This document shows positions 1 to 11,691 of a stretch of 64,000 bases of DNA, in pieces; position 1 is the stretch's first letter, and every line of letters begins with the position of its first letter. Where the stretch lies: NCBI RefSeq assembly GCF_010183535.1, contig NC_071332.1, positions 20,522,001-20,586,000 on the forward strand, in the 5' to 3' direction. Under the pieces are notes generated by a model that had not been told where the DNA came from, made no database searches, and saw only the letters and a program-made list of their open reading frames with translations. Source of the stretch: Caenorhabditis remanei (lineage: Eukaryota > Nematoda > Chromadorea > Rhabditida > Rhabditidae). The translations under genes and the position numbers were made by a program.

Positions 1-3000
1 TGCTTTTTGGTGGCTTGTAGATCCCGCCGTGGAGCTTCCGGACTGAAATTCGATGTCCGTCGCCCATTCGCTGAGCAAATCGAAGTACTTAGTGTACGTG
101 GATGTGATGTGGAAGGAATGTTGGATCAAGATGGACACCTTCTTGAAGAATACACAAGTTACGAAAAGAAGACCAAGATTCCAGGAGATATGAGAAAGTT
201 CCGACTGCTGTTGGACCCGAATCAGTATCGATTAGATATGGAACAAGGGAATAAAGATGACATTTACGACACTTTCAATCTGTTGGTCCGACGGGATTCC
301 AAGACGAATAACTTCAAAGCAGTCCTCCAAACGATTCGAGATCTTCTCAATACAGAATGTGTGGTCCCTGATTGGCTAACTGACGTTATTTTGGGATACG
401 GAGAACCTGACAGTGCTCATTACTCGAAGCTTTCCAGCGCTGTCCCAGAACTCGATTTCAATGATACATTCCTATCCATCGAGCACGTGAAGCAAAGTTT
501 CCCTGGATATAAAATCGAGCTCTCGGGAGAGGCCAACGCAATGGTACCGCCTTTCAAACTTCACTTCCACGAGCTCGACCGTCGACAAGATGTGGAAACG
601 AAGCCAGCAGACTTGAGAACGATTACAGTGACGCCGTTGATTCGAAAGAAAAATACGCCGTATTCCTATGCGGTGAACAAGAATCAAGTACAGTTCACAC
701 CGGCGCAAGTGGAGGCCATCAAGTCGGGAATGCAGCCAGGATTGACGATGGTTGTGGGACCACCGGGTAAGGAAATTCTCAAAGTTGCGTTGTGAAATCA
801 GCGCCAATCTCAGTTTTAGCGCTGCTAAACAGCGTTAAACGGGTTCGATTTTAGCGCTGTTCAGCAGCGCTAATTTCCGCGTGTCTCTCGTTTTAGCGCT
901 GTTTAGCAGCGCTAAATTCCACGTGTCTCTCATTTTAGCGCTGTTTAGCAGCGCTAAATTCCACGTGTCTCTCGTTTTAGCGCTGTTTAGCAGCGCTAAA
1001 TTTCTTGTAGTTTCGATTTTAGCGCTGTTTAGCAGAGCTAAACTGCCATGCTAAGCGATTTTAGCGCTGTTTAGCAGCGCTAAATTCCACGTGTTTCTTG
1101 TTTTAGCGCTGTTTAGCAGCGCTAAAATAACTCGTGATTTCCGTTTTAACACTTCAACAAACGAAAAAATGTTTTTTCTTACTCCCATCATTCCAGGAAC
1201 TGGTAAAACCGACGTCGCTGTCCAAATCATCTCGAACATCTACCACAACTGGCCAAATCAGCGTACTCTCATTGTGACTCACTCCAATCAGGCTCTCAAT
1301 CAACTTTTCGAGAAGATCATCGCTCTCGACGTAGATGAACGACACTTGCTTCGTATGGGACACGGAGAGGAATCATTGGAGACGGAGAAGGACTTTTCAA
1401 GATATGGACGTGTCAACTACGTGTTGAAGGAGAGATTGACGCTGCTCAATAGTGTGGAGAAGCTGGCGAAGGCGCTGAAAGTTGTCGGAGATGTAGCGTA
1501 CACTTGTGAGAATGCTGGATACTTTTTCAGATTTTCGGTAAGAAAATTAGCTCGTTTTTGTTTCTAATTTCACTCTAATTTTCAATTTTTAGGTCTGTCG
1601 TGCCTGGGAGGAATTTCTGGCTCAAGTGACTGCTAAGGGAGCCGCCAAACTTGCCGATGGAATAATTCCAGAGATATTCCCGTTTGCCGCATTCTTCAAG
1701 GATATTCCCAATCTTTTCTCGGGAAACAATTCGGACGATATGAAGGTTGCTCACTCGTGCTGGCGTCATATTGAGCAAATTTTCGAGAAGTTGGATGAAT
1801 TCAGAGCGTTTGAGCTGCTGAGAAACGGAAAAGACAGAACTGAGTATCTGTTGGTAAGGGATATGAGTGACAGACATACAAACAGAAATCAAACGGAATT
1901 TATTTGGAATCAAATTGATTTCAAAGAATATCAAAATTTATGGGAATTCCGAATTCGTATTTGGGTTCGCTGCATTCTTGGGAGGACCCATCGCCTTCAA
2001 CTCTTCCAATACATCAGTGAGCTTCTGCACGCCCTTTTCATCGGAACTTTGATTCTCTCTGAACCACAACATAACCTGTGCTTCTGTAAGCCCAATCTCG
2101 TCTCCCAACTTCTTTCGTTCTTCAAATTCAATGTAGGGCTTCTTCTTGAACTGATCTTTCAGTTTCTCCTCCTGATGCTTCGAGTAGGATATCATGGGAG
2201 CGGAATGAGGTTGTTGACGTTGCAGATCGACCAATGCATTCGCGTAGGCCTGAAGTTGGTTGTTCATCATAGCCTGATTGTCCAATAGAGACTGTACTTG
2301 GAGATTGTAGGCACAAACGATGTTGATGAGAGTCTTGATTGTCTCCTGATCAGAGAGACTGCTCCCTGGTGCAGAGGTTGATTCCTGAGTTGTGAAGCTA
2401 TAGTTCTTGCTGCCCAATGCATCGAATTGTGGTGGTTGGAAAGGTGTGATGACTTCCGTTTTGGGAGAAGGCGACGCTGAGTTGCACGAATCAGAAGAAG
2501 TGGGAGGGCTGGATATGGAATGGATTGAGAACTAAAAATGAGATATGAATGGAATTTACCTCATGAATGCAGTTGACATTTGATTTTGAGGCTGTGCAAT
2601 CATTAGAAGTCCTTGATATTGTTGTGATCCTCCTGAAATCAGAGGCCGCGCTCCTGGATCATCGATTGATGTGTCCGGCGAGCAGGACACTAGAAGAGGA
2701 GCTTCTTCTCCAAACGTGCTCTCAGTTTCCAAGGATAGCGGTGCGTCGAAGACAGGTGTGAGACCCATGGCTTCAGAAGGCAACGACGGAGTTGAAAATT
2801 CCATTAGTGCAACCTCTGTCAAGTCTGAAGATGTTGAGTCGATACTGCTGAAATAGAAACATTAATTCCTGCATAGCGATATGTGAATGACATACCTCCT
2901 GGACTCTCGCCTAAGAATTTTCCGCCTCTGGATGAACCAATTATTGATGAAACTTTCAGGGAATCCCGTCTGCTTACACAACACGGCCTTGTCCTTTTTT

Positions 3001-6000
3001 TTGAGAAACTTTCTCTTTTGGAAGAACTTCCCCAAAATCTGAATCTTCTCTTGAAAATCCCTTGAAAAGGAGTATCGGTTTGACATTTCTTTCTGAAAAT
3101 GAGGGGGATAACGTTAAAAAAGTAGAGCAATTATCAATAACGAGTGAAGAAAAACAGAGAAATTGCACGGTGCAAAGAACCGGTAGCAAAAGATAAGATA
3201 ATGAATGGTAATCAATAATTCAATTTTATTGGACAACAGTGTAGAACGGGGTGCCTTAAAACATTTTGAACTCAATCAAGAAAGATGAGTTTCTAATCGA
3301 AAGAATCCTTGCTTTCATCGTTCTCCTGGAAGTCGTCCTCCTCGGCTTCATCGTTCTTCATGATAGTCAACTTTCCAGTTTTATCCATCAACTCAGTCTC
3401 AAGTCTCTCCTTCTCCTTCTCCGCTTTTCTCAACTTGAATCTCCGATTCTGGAACCAGATCTTGATCTGATTCGGTGTCAAACCGATAGCTCTTGCTAAG
3501 GTTCGACGCTCATCAATCAAGATTTTATCACTTTTTGAGAATCTCGCCTCCATCATTTTCACCTGCTCTTGAGTAAATGGAATTCGTCCTCTTTTGTATT
3601 TGTCGCCTGCCACATCGAAAGCTTGCTGGATATCTTGTGGTGTCATAGCGTTCGGGTGTTGGTAGAGCATTTGTTGAGAATTTGGAGCTCCGGGATGTTG
3701 ATGAGGGAAATGAGCTTGTTGGTAGTGAAACGGTTGGATCCAGGTGAAATAGGCGGCCTGGGCTTGCGCACTGAAAAAAGAAAAAAAATTAGGTTTGTTA
3801 GAGTTGAAATAGTCAAACTTACATTCTTGCGGACTCCTCCATTTGCTTTTGCAAGTATTGCTGGACAGCCTGAGAATGGCCTCCCGGACGTTGGTATCCC
3901 CCTGGTGATACCTGGCCTGGCGCCGGTTGATTGGGTTGGGGAAAGAACGGCGAAGGCATTGGAGTACACATTGACATATCAGGGTGTGGATAGCTCGGAG
4001 ATACCGCCGGTGATGTAGAAGACACCGTCGGATTGCCGTAGTATTCACCGGATGGATAGGGAAACATCATTATTCTCGGGATGAGAGATGAATGAATGAG
4101 CTCTTGGAGATCTCTTGGACCTCATTCTCAATCTTTGCGTCAGAAGGAGTGGGCGGAGCAATCTATCCGCTGATTGACATCCATTTTTGGGAAAATTGTC
4201 GGAAAAGTGCTCATGTTGAAAGGGGAGCTGAGAGAATTTTGAGTCAGTTAAGAAAGTGACACTAATGGTTTTATGGTGGGCAGGTGGAAGGTGGGAAGTA
4301 GGGTCTCTGGGATGTTTCTGGGGAAGGAAGAGGGATGAAAGAGTTGTAAAATGGATGGGTGAACAATGGAATGTGGTTAGAAATAAGCGAAAATGTGATA
4401 AAAGTGGTTGTGAAGGTGTAAGCGGAAGGAAGAGATAAGGTTAGGTGATTAGGGAAAAAAAACGAAGTTTTGACATGAAATTTGTGAATTTTCGGAAGTT
4501 TCTACAATTATTAGAGGTTAAACAAGCTATGGGAATCGAAACATTAGAAGGATTTAAATGGGTTCAGATGAAATTCTGCCCTTCAAGTTTGAAATCGAAT
4601 TCCACGAACATTTTGTTGTAAAATCTTTGAGAATTGAAGACTGATCGACGAATTTGAATCCCCAATCCAGTCTCCTTATAGTTCTACGGTTTCTGAAACA
4701 TCGGAGTTCATCAAAAACTCGCCGGAACTTTTGTTAGTTCTGAATTTTTCGCTTTCTAATCAAAACTTCGTTTTAAACTCATCAGAATCGTTTTTTCTGC
4801 TCAAATGCATTGATAAATCACACAGACATTACACATTTAAACAAATTTATTCATCTTTCTTCCCCAATTTTCATCATTTTTTCAGATAAAAGAAGCAAAA
4901 ATCATCGCAATGACATGTACACACGCAGCACTCCGCCGTAACGAACTCGTCAAACTCGGCTTCCGTTATGACAACATTGTGATGGAAGAGGCCGCGCAAA
5001 TCCTGGAAGTCGAAACATTCATTCCACTGCTTCTTCAGAATCCGCAGGATGGTCACAATCGATTGAAGCGATGGATTATGATTGGAGATCATCATCAGCT
5101 GCCTCCGGTTGTACAGAATCAGGCATTCCAAAAGTATTCGAACATGGAGCAGTCGTTGTTCGCAAGACTTGTCAGATTGAGTGTGCCGAATGTCGAGTTG
5201 GATAGACAAGGACGTGCGAGAGCACAGTGAGTTTCAAATCGCTAGGAATTGTGGAAAACTTGGCAGAGAGACATTAGTTTTAGCGCTGCTAACCAGCGCT
5301 AAACCTGGACTCTAGCTCTGCTAACCAGCGCTAAACTTTGACTTTAGCGCTGCTAAACAGCGCTAAACTCGGATTTTAGCGCTGCTAAACAGCGCTAAAC
5401 TTACACACTTCAGCGCTGCTAAACAGCGCTGCTAAACAGCGCTAAACTTGTACTTTAGCGCTGCTAACCAGCGCTAAACTTGTACTTTAGCGCTGCTAAC
5501 CAGCGCTAAACCTGGACTTTAGCGCTGCTAACCAGCGCTAAACCTGGACTTTAACGCTGCTAAACAGCGCTAAACATCGCTAAAGCTCTCATGATTTCAA
5601 CATCGTTCTACATAAAATCGTCACTTTTTTCCAATATCGTATCAAAAACACACTCTCCTCTATGATCGACAAACTTTTCTCACGCCCATTCCAATTTGTT
5701 TCCGATTGACAGGAGGTAGTCGGAAAACTGATAAAGCCTCTTATCAAATTGATGCTCCACTCAAAATGTTGCCAAATTTTAATTCAATTTAGTAAATTTG
5801 GGACCCGAAAGTATATATTTCTAGCTGAAAAAATGGCGAGAAATTTACTGAATTCTTTTAATTCCGAACATGTTTCTAATTAGTTTTATTTCAGAATCGC
5901 CGAACTCTACCAATGGAGATACAAGGGACTCGGAAATCTTCCACACGTCGACGGTCTTCCACAATTCCAGGTTTGTATGAAAGCTAAAGCTTCTCCTTCC

Positions 6001-7657
6001 CTCACTCTCAGCTGACCTACATTCCATTCACAACCATTTCGTCGTCATCTTTGAAGCGCTCTCCCTCCAAATTAGTCACATTTTGAGTCACATTGCATCA
6101 CTTTTCCCCACTATTTCGTTCATGTATTTGCCTCCCCTCTGCACCGCCCTATAGTGAATGAACGGAGGGTATTTCCTCATGGCGCCCACGTTTCTTACTG
6201 CAGGAGATAGTTGGAGACATAGACGACGAAAGCGATGTGTTTTACGAGTTGTCGCAGTTCTCGCGTTGCATTGAAACGAAAATGTACCTAAAATCGGTCA
6301 AGTTTGGCCTAAATTCGTAGTTTTTTGTATGATTTGAGCACGATTTGATTGCCAGTTGAGCTAAAATTGTGTTTTTTTGAAATGTCTCCATCCGATACTA
6401 CTCTTTTGTCTATTCGCAAAGTTTTAGCGCTGCTAAACAGCGTTGAAGTTTGATTTTAGCGCTGCTTAACATTGCTCAACCCCTTAATGATCCTTCCCCA
6501 CTAATTCTCTTAATTTTCAGAATGCCAACGCCGGTTTCGCTTTCCCCTTCCAACTCATCGACGTACCAGATTTCAACGGACAAGGAGAAACCCAACCAAG
6601 CCCACATTTCTATCAAAATCTGGGTGAAGCTGAATACGCTGTCGCTCTCTACACTTATATGAGAATCCTCGGTTATCCGGCGGAGAAAATCTCGATTTTG
6701 ACGACATACAACGGACAAGCACAACTGATTCGCGACGTATGTCAGAGGAGATGCGAGACGAATCCATTGATTGGAATGCCTGGAAAGGTAAGTATAGCTA
6801 CATCTCCCTAAATAAAAATAGATATTCCCGGAGACCAGATTTATTAGAGCAAACAGATTAGTGTTTGGCAGTAATCATGAAAGTGCAAAATCCTTTGTTT
6901 CTAGTTGTTCTTTGGGAAAAATAGGTTGTAAATGGCACTAGTTGATGGAAGGTGAGAGAAAATGTCAGGGAATCAATGTAGAAGATGAGAAATTCGGGGA
7001 TCAAATGGCTAAAAAAAATGTAAATTTCAGGTCTCCACCGTGGATAAGTATCAAGGACAACAGAACGACTACATCATTCTCTCCCTTGTGAAAACCCGAA
7101 ATATCGGTCACATCCGTGATGTTCGTCGTCTCGTTGTGGCGCTCTCTCGTGCTCGTTTGGGTCTCTACGTGCTCGGACGTGCGAAAGTTTTCATGGATTG
7201 TTTGGAATTGACGCCAGCGATGAGAATTTTCGCGAAATCGCCACGGAAATTGATTATCCTCCCATTCGAAGCACACCCAACACAACGGAAATGGAACGAG
7301 AGATCTCAGGATGGAGAGCCGATGGAGATCGAGGATACTCTTCATATGACACACTTTGTACATGAATTCTATATGGGTAACTTGCCGGCGATGAAAGAGG
7401 CTTATGATCAGGCGATGTCGGAGTATATGGAGTCACAGAGGATTCTGAATCCACCGATCGATGAGAGCCAGATGGATGTGGAGACTGAGGAGGAGAAGAA
7501 GCGACGAGAGGCGATGGAGAGGAAGAAGAAGCAAGAGATGGATGATAAGAAGGAGGCGGATATTCATTTCGAGGATATGGATCATGAGATGCAAGAGCAA
7601 GAGGCAGCGCCAGCTCAGCAACCACCGGTACAAGCACCTCCACCAACGAATCCATAA
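1..7657 (+). CDS. emb-4: EMB-4 / Aquarius, intron-binding spliceosomal helicase (3' part)
   Basis: SF1-type RNA helicase of the Aquarius family, known to bind introns in the spliceosome; in C. elegans EMB-4 also acts in nuclear small-RNA silencing. Partial: the 5' end lies before the window. Exons 1-766, 1197-1537, 1593-1853, 4886-5226, 5895-5970, 6521-6787 and 7031-7657 join in phase to 892 residues. The Walker A motif GPPGTGKT is created across the 766/1197 splice. The MEEAAQ box (Walker B) follows at about 4983, then [36 protein letters not shown] and [11 protein letters not shown], all as in Aquarius. The C-terminus is a charged tail rich in E/K and then P/Q. The 1854-4885 intron holds two antisense homeobox genes; other introns hold palindromic arrays. 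No AATAAA follows the stop; ATTAAA at 7674-7679 is the best candidate. Confidence 0.96.
814..1126. repeat. Palindromic hairpin array 1 (emb-4 intron)
   Basis: Eight copies of a 24-25 bp palindrome, TTTAGCGCTG + 5 nt + CAGCGCTAAA, separated by short spacers, several reading CCACGTGTCTCTC. The array fills most of the 767-1196 intron. Most copies have loop TTTAG, the reverse complement of the CTAAA loop common in the other arrays, so this array is inverted relative to them. Some arms carry single changes. Confidence 0.9.
1938..3086 (-). CDS. Divergent homeobox protein with two homeodomain-like segments
   Basis: Probable transcription factor or degenerate homeobox protein of 349 residues, nested antisense in an emb-4 intron. 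Exons (descending) 3086-2896, 2847-2560, 2508-1938 join in phase; the 2509-2559 intron is 51 nt and is required to keep frame. Residues about 4-60 form a homeodomain-like fold ending in [13 protein letters not shown], with Gln where the nearly invariant helix-3 Asn51 should be. Residues about 266-325 form a second, weaker one ending in VMLWFRENQ, where the N-R-R triplet has become E-N-Q. The middle is Ser/Pro-rich. ATG follows a TTTTCAG acceptor directly, 207 bp after the upstream homeobox stop, so it looks like the second gene of an operon. AATAAA on the minus strand at 1899-1904. I do not know its C. elegans name. Confidence 0.78.
3093..3102 (-). promoter_or_regulatory. Probable trans-splice acceptor of downstream homeobox gene
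   Basis: Minus-strand CTCATTTTCAG lies six bases before the ATG at 3086 and about 130 bp after the upstream gene's AATAAA (3225-3230). This is the usual spacing between genes of a worm operon, so SL2 splicing is likely but not shown. Confidence 0.6.
3293..4070 (-). CDS. Homeodomain transcription factor nested in emb-4 intron
   Basis: Protein of 241 residues from two exons, 4070-3823 and 3770-3293, joined across a 52-nt intron. The first 135 residues are rich in Pro, Gln, Ser and His, typical of low-complexity regulatory regions. The homeodomain is at about residues 141-200: [20 protein letters not shown], then ALGL-like turn [11 protein letters not shown], then helix 3 [13 protein letters not shown] with intact W48, F49, N51 and R53, so DNA binding is expected. 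The C-terminus is acidic ([12 protein letters not shown]). AATAAA on the minus strand at 3225-3230. It is antisense to emb-4 and probably heads a two-gene homeobox operon. The family cannot be named from the sequence alone. Confidence 0.88.
4071..4885. other. Upstream region of homeobox genes inside emb-4 intron
   Basis: AT-rich sequence between the homeobox start codon and the next emb-4 exon. It must carry the homeobox promoter and the end of the emb-4 intron. I see no TATA box, no repeat array and no further ORF with coding character. Confidence 0.5.
5278..5585. repeat. Palindromic hairpin array 2 (emb-4 intron)
   Basis: About nine or ten copies of TTTAGCGCTG-loop-CAGCGCTAAA at about 32-bp period, loops CTAAA or CTAAC, spacers such as CTTGTAC and CCTGGAC. 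One copy has its core CAGCGCTGCTAAA doubled, as slippage would produce. It lies in the 5227-5894 intron. Confidence 0.9.
5586..6520. other. Remainder of two emb-4 introns
   Basis: Apart from the exon at 5895-5970 this stretch is intronic and AT-rich. At 6421-6480 there are two degenerate copies of the same palindrome (CGCTGCTAAACAGCGTTGAA type). No other feature seen. Confidence 0.6.
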
Positions 7658-8106
7658 GAAACTTTTGCTGTCAATTAAATATCTTTTTTTTACTGTTTTT
7701 AACTTATTTTCACTATTTATTGAACTTTTTATCGTTCGTTTTCAGCTGTGAAAGCTCTTTCCCGGATACATTTTTCATTTCATGATCTTCGTTTACTTTT
7801 GAATTGATCTTCTCTCCCGTTTTTAACCATTTCTGATTACACGTATAAATTCGAATTTTACGGTGAACAAGTATTTATTCGTTTTGTCTTTTATAGTAAT
7901 TGTGTGCCTTGATCACATTTTTATACCTTAAATTTTTGTATTTTGTAATTTTGTTTTGTCCGCAACGTTTCTTGTTAACTTTCTTTCGAAATATGACTGA
8001 TTTTCCGTCCGAGGCCATTCTTTTCAAAAAATGACAAATTTTTCGTTCTAGATATCGTTTTTCGACGAAAAATCTCAATTTGCCATTTCCAGGGTTTCAA
8101 GTAAAC
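7658..8106. other. emb-4 to wars-1 intergenic region
   Basis: AT-rich 449 bp holding the emb-4 3' UTR and the wars-1 5' region. A CCATTTCCAG acceptor at 8083-8092 lies 14 bases before the wars-1 ATG and fits trans-splicing. The gap is longer than a typical 100-bp operon spacer, so a shared transcript is possible but unproven. Confidence 0.5.
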
Positions 8107-10284
8107 ATGGCTAATCCAGCGCCAGAAAATGTTGAGGCGAAAGTCGAAGAGCTCCAAGTGAACGGAGTCGCCCATCAAGAAGAGGAAGAAGACGACGATA
8201 AGGTGACACCTTGGGAAGTAACGACGACAAAAGCGACAGGAATCGATTACGATAAACTGATTGGTAAGGGAGAAACGATAAGATGTGGAGAAGAATGAGC
8301 GAGAATGGGGGAGAAGAGCCTTCAAGCGGCAATGCGGAAATCCACGTGGCAGATTTTAGCGCTGCTAACCAGCGCTAAAGCCTAATTTTTCTCATTGTGC
8401 CAGGTTTAGCGCTGTTAAGCAGCGTTGAAATCCACGTGGCAAGTTTTAGCGCTGCGGAACAGCGCTAAAATCTGAGTTTAGCGCTGCTAACCAGCGCTAA
8501 ATTTCTCAACGTGGAAAATTTAGCGCTGCAGAACAGCGCTAAACTTGGATTTTAGCGCTGCTAAACAGCGCTAATGTTTCGCTGTTCTAGCAAACAATTT
8601 ATTCATTTTTCACTAATTTTCTTTTTTTTTCAGTAAAATTCGGTTGCCGTAAACTCGATGATGACGTCATTGCTCGTTTCGAACGGGTGACCGGACACAA
8701 AGCATGCCCAATGCTCCGACGTGGAATGTTCTTCGCTCACAGAGACTTCGTAGCGATCCTCGATCTGAAAGAGCAAGGAAAACCATTCTACCTGTACACT
8801 GGACGTGGTGCTTCATCGGGATCTCTCCATTTGGGACATCTTGTGCCATTCATGTTCACAAAATGGCTTCAGGAGGTGTTCGATGTCCCATTGGTCATTC
8901 AGATGACTGATGATGAGAAATTCTTGTGGAATGAAAAAATGAAGGTCGAGGACGCCAAGAAGATGGCTCGTCAGAACATGAAAGACATCATCTCCGTTGG
9001 CTTCGATCCCACCAAAACCTTCATTTTCAATGATTTCGATTACATGTGTCCACCATTCTACGAGAACATTGTCAAAATCTGGAAGGTTGTCAATGCGAAT
9101 CAAGCTCGCGCGATTTTCGGATTCACCCCTGAAGATTGTATGGGCAAAGCGGCATTCCCTGCCGTCGAAGCCGCCCCATGCTTCGCCTCCTCGTTCCCAC
9201 ACATCTTCGGAGAGAAGGGAAAGAAGAATGACATTCCTTGCCTGATTCCATGCGCCATTGACCAGGATCCATACTTCAGAATGTGCCGTGACGTGGCACC
9301 AAGACTGAAGGCGGCAAAACCATCACTCATCTTCTCCAGTTTCCTGCCAGCGTTGCAGGGAGCTCAGACGAAAATGAGTGCATCGGAGCCGAATACTTGT
9401 ATCTTTTTGAATGATACACCGAACCAGATTAAGAATAAGGTAGAGTTTAGTGAATTAAGTGAGCAAAACTTCAGTATTTTACCCATAAAAGCGGTAAAAT
9501 AACTGAATGAGAAAATGATCTCCGTTGAACTCCATGTCTCAACTTTTATACGAAGCACGTTGTTATCAATGAGGAGAACATCATCATTAACTGAAAAATG
9601 ATGATATTTCTGGTTTCTCAACAGTAATGATGATAATTTATAAGTTGTACTTCTTATCAAAAGCACGCACAAAAAGGTTGAAGAAAAATGTAGTTTTAAC
9701 GTTTTTTGTGTTTGAAATTGAGAAATTGTGATGAAAAATGATGTTCTCGGCGATAAAAACACTGCTTTTCGCTAGAAAATCACTTAAATTCGTTCAGAAG
9801 CAAGTTCAAGACTTTTAGCGCTGCTAACCAGCGCTAAACGACGATTTTAGCGCTGCTACCCAGCGTTAAAAAGGAATTTAGCGCTGTTTACCAGCGCTAA
9901 ATTCAATTTTAGCGCTGCTAGCCAGCGCTAAATTTGCCGATCAACACAACTTTTTACTCATTTCTCAACTATTTATTCTTTCAGATCAATAAATACGCAT
10001 TCTCCGGTGGCCAACAAACCGTCGAAGAGCACCGCGCGAAGGGAGGCAACTGCGACGTGGATATTAGCTTCCAATTCCTTCGTTTCTTCTTGGAAGACGA
10101 TGCGGAACTCGCCAGAATCCGTGAACAATACACGAAAGGAGAACTTTTGTCGGGAGAGCTGAAGGCCCGTGCCACGTTGGAAGTGCAGAAAATTGTTGCG
10201 GAAATGAAGGAGAGACGGGATAAGGTCACTGATGAGACTGTCAATGAGTTCACCAAAATCCGCTCGTTGGCTTATCAATACTGA
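8107..10284 (+). CDS. wars-1: Tryptophan-tRNA ligase, cytoplasmic
   Basis: Class I aminoacyl-tRNA synthetase charging tRNA-Trp for cytosolic translation. Exons 8107-8263, 8634-9439 and 9985-10284 give 420 residues, about the usual length for the eukaryotic cytoplasmic enzyme without an N-terminal WHEP domain. Residues 1-50 are acidic (EEEEDDD) and look unstructured. The HIGH-type motif HLGH is at about residues 118-121 ([10 protein letters not shown]) and the KMSKS-type motif is KMSAS at about 299-303, the form normal in eukaryotic TrpRS. The ATG follows a splice acceptor at 8092. AATAAA at 10701-10706 lies about 420 bp after the stop. Both introns (8264-8633, 9440-9984) carry arrays of the same palindrome as emb-4. 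Confidence 0.97.
8352..8578. repeat. Palindromic hairpin array 4 (wars-1 intron 1)
   Basis: Six copies of the TTTAGCGCTG-loop-CAGCGCTAAA palindrome with loops CTAAC, CGGAA, CAGAA and CTAAA. Spacers include TCCACGTGGCA, itself palindromic around CACGTG. Arms stay paired while loops vary. Confidence 0.88.
9811..9932. repeat. Palindromic hairpin array 5 (wars-1 intron 2)
   Basis: Four copies of the same palindrome just upstream of the last exon; loops CTAAC, CTACC, TTTAC and CTAGC. The rest of intron 2 (9440-9810) is AT-rich with no other feature seen. Confidence 0.88.
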
Positions 10285-11691
10285 TTCGTTTCTGTTTCTT
10301 GAGCGATTTTGAGTAACTTTTCACTCAAAATTCATTTTCTTCCCCAATTTAGTACCGTTTGTTGAGCTTTTCCCCAATTCCGTTGTTGCTTTTTATTGGT
10401 TTTTAATATTATTCACTACTCTTATTGTTTCTCACAGCTTTTGATGGATTGTTCCTCCAAAAAGTCCATTTATTTTTCCAAATCTCTCCCAGTTCTTCTC
10501 ATAAAAATCATAATGTTTCCCTCTTTGAAATTATCCAATCCTTTCCTACAAATATACACCCTCCTTGCTTTTTTAATTTATTCCTTATTCGTTTCCTCCC
10601 CAAATTATTGCACTTTTAGTAGTTTTGTCTGTTTGCTTTTCGGTCTTCTGGATTCTGGGGTCCTTTTTAGTATAATATCAGTTTTGTGTGGTTATTCGAT
10701 AATAAAATTCCCCCGGACTTTGGACAGAAAGTAAAAAAAAGGTGCGAAAATGTTATGAATTTCAGGTGGAAAAGTAGGAAATTGCGGGGTATAATTGGTG
10801 GGAAAATGAACTTTTAGCGCTGCTAGCCAGCGCTAAAATCGAAGCGACGTGGAATTTAGCGCTGGTTAGCAGCGCTAAAATCTGCAACGTGGCAGTTTAG
10901 CGCTGCGGAACAGCGCTAAATTCAATTTTAGCGCTGCTAACCAGCGCTAATCCCGCCGAAGCATCTAAGCAGCTCCAACACCATACATACCAAGCCCCGC
11001 CCCCTTTTAGCAAGGGCCTTCTCCCGAAAATCCCATTCCAAACAAAAAAAGGAAAAAATTTCGCTGATTTACCACTAAAAATTTGCATGAAATTAGTTGT
11101 TTTCGTAGTGTATTCGGAGATGCAAATTTAGAATTTTTAGAAGAAAAAGGGGAAAGAGTAATTGGATGTGTTTTGTATGTACCCCCTTCAGATTTTGTTG
11201 AATTTTTGAATTCTGAAGAGAGAGAGAGAGAGATGACGTGTAGTTAGATGACGTGGAGGGGAGGCTCCAGAATATTCTTAGAAAGAATCTTCTGAATTTC
11301 CGCCCCCTTTTTATTACGATTCACTATATACACCCCACTCTTTCCGGTGGTTAATTAGGGACCGGAAGGTGGTCTAATTAGCTTACAGGGGGTACTGTAG
11401 TGAAAAAAGGGCGGAGTCTAAAAGGGGCGGGGTTTAGCAGGAGATCTGGAATTGAGATGGGCGGCCGTTTCGTTTGAGAAAATTTTATTTGCTGAAATAA
11501 AAATTCTCATCTCCTGCTAGTCTTTTCCCCAAGAATTTTTGAGTTTCAAAAAATGTTTATTTTTCAAAAATTTTGTGGAAAGACTGACAGGATTTTGATA
11601 GGAGAATTACTTTTTTTTGAATTTCCCGCCAATCTTTTTTCTCATTTTTCGACAGGAAAATTTCGATGAATTTTTGCGATTTCCAGGTAAA
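10285..11691. other. wars-1 3' UTR and nlp-42 upstream region
   Basis: T-rich wars-1 3' UTR to the AATAAA at 10701-10706, then a palindromic array (10810-10951), a short GA repeat at 11218-11233 and AT-rich DNA. A TTTCCAG acceptor at 11680-11686 sits just before the nlp-42 ATG. No further gene seen. Confidence 0.6.
10810..10951. repeat. Palindromic hairpin array 6 (after wars-1)
   Basis: Four copies of the TTTAGCGCTG palindrome, loops CTAGC, GTTAG, CGGAA and CTAAC. This is the last array; I find no copy from here to the end of the window. Confidence 0.88.

Noticed and set aside
814..1126. Regularly spaced palindromes that look like a CRISPR array
   Set aside because: Eukaryotic intron, spacers are partly repeated and short, and no cas genes are present.
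2509..2531. TTTTTAG acceptor at 2532 for the third exon of the two-homeodomain gene
   Set aside because: It would leave a 27-nt intron and the wrong frame; the acceptor at 2509-2510 gives a 51-nt intron and an open frame.
7254..7655. Ser/Pro-rich minus-strand ORF opposite the emb-4 C-terminus
   Set aside because: Shadow of the E/K-rich coding strand; no splice or start signals.
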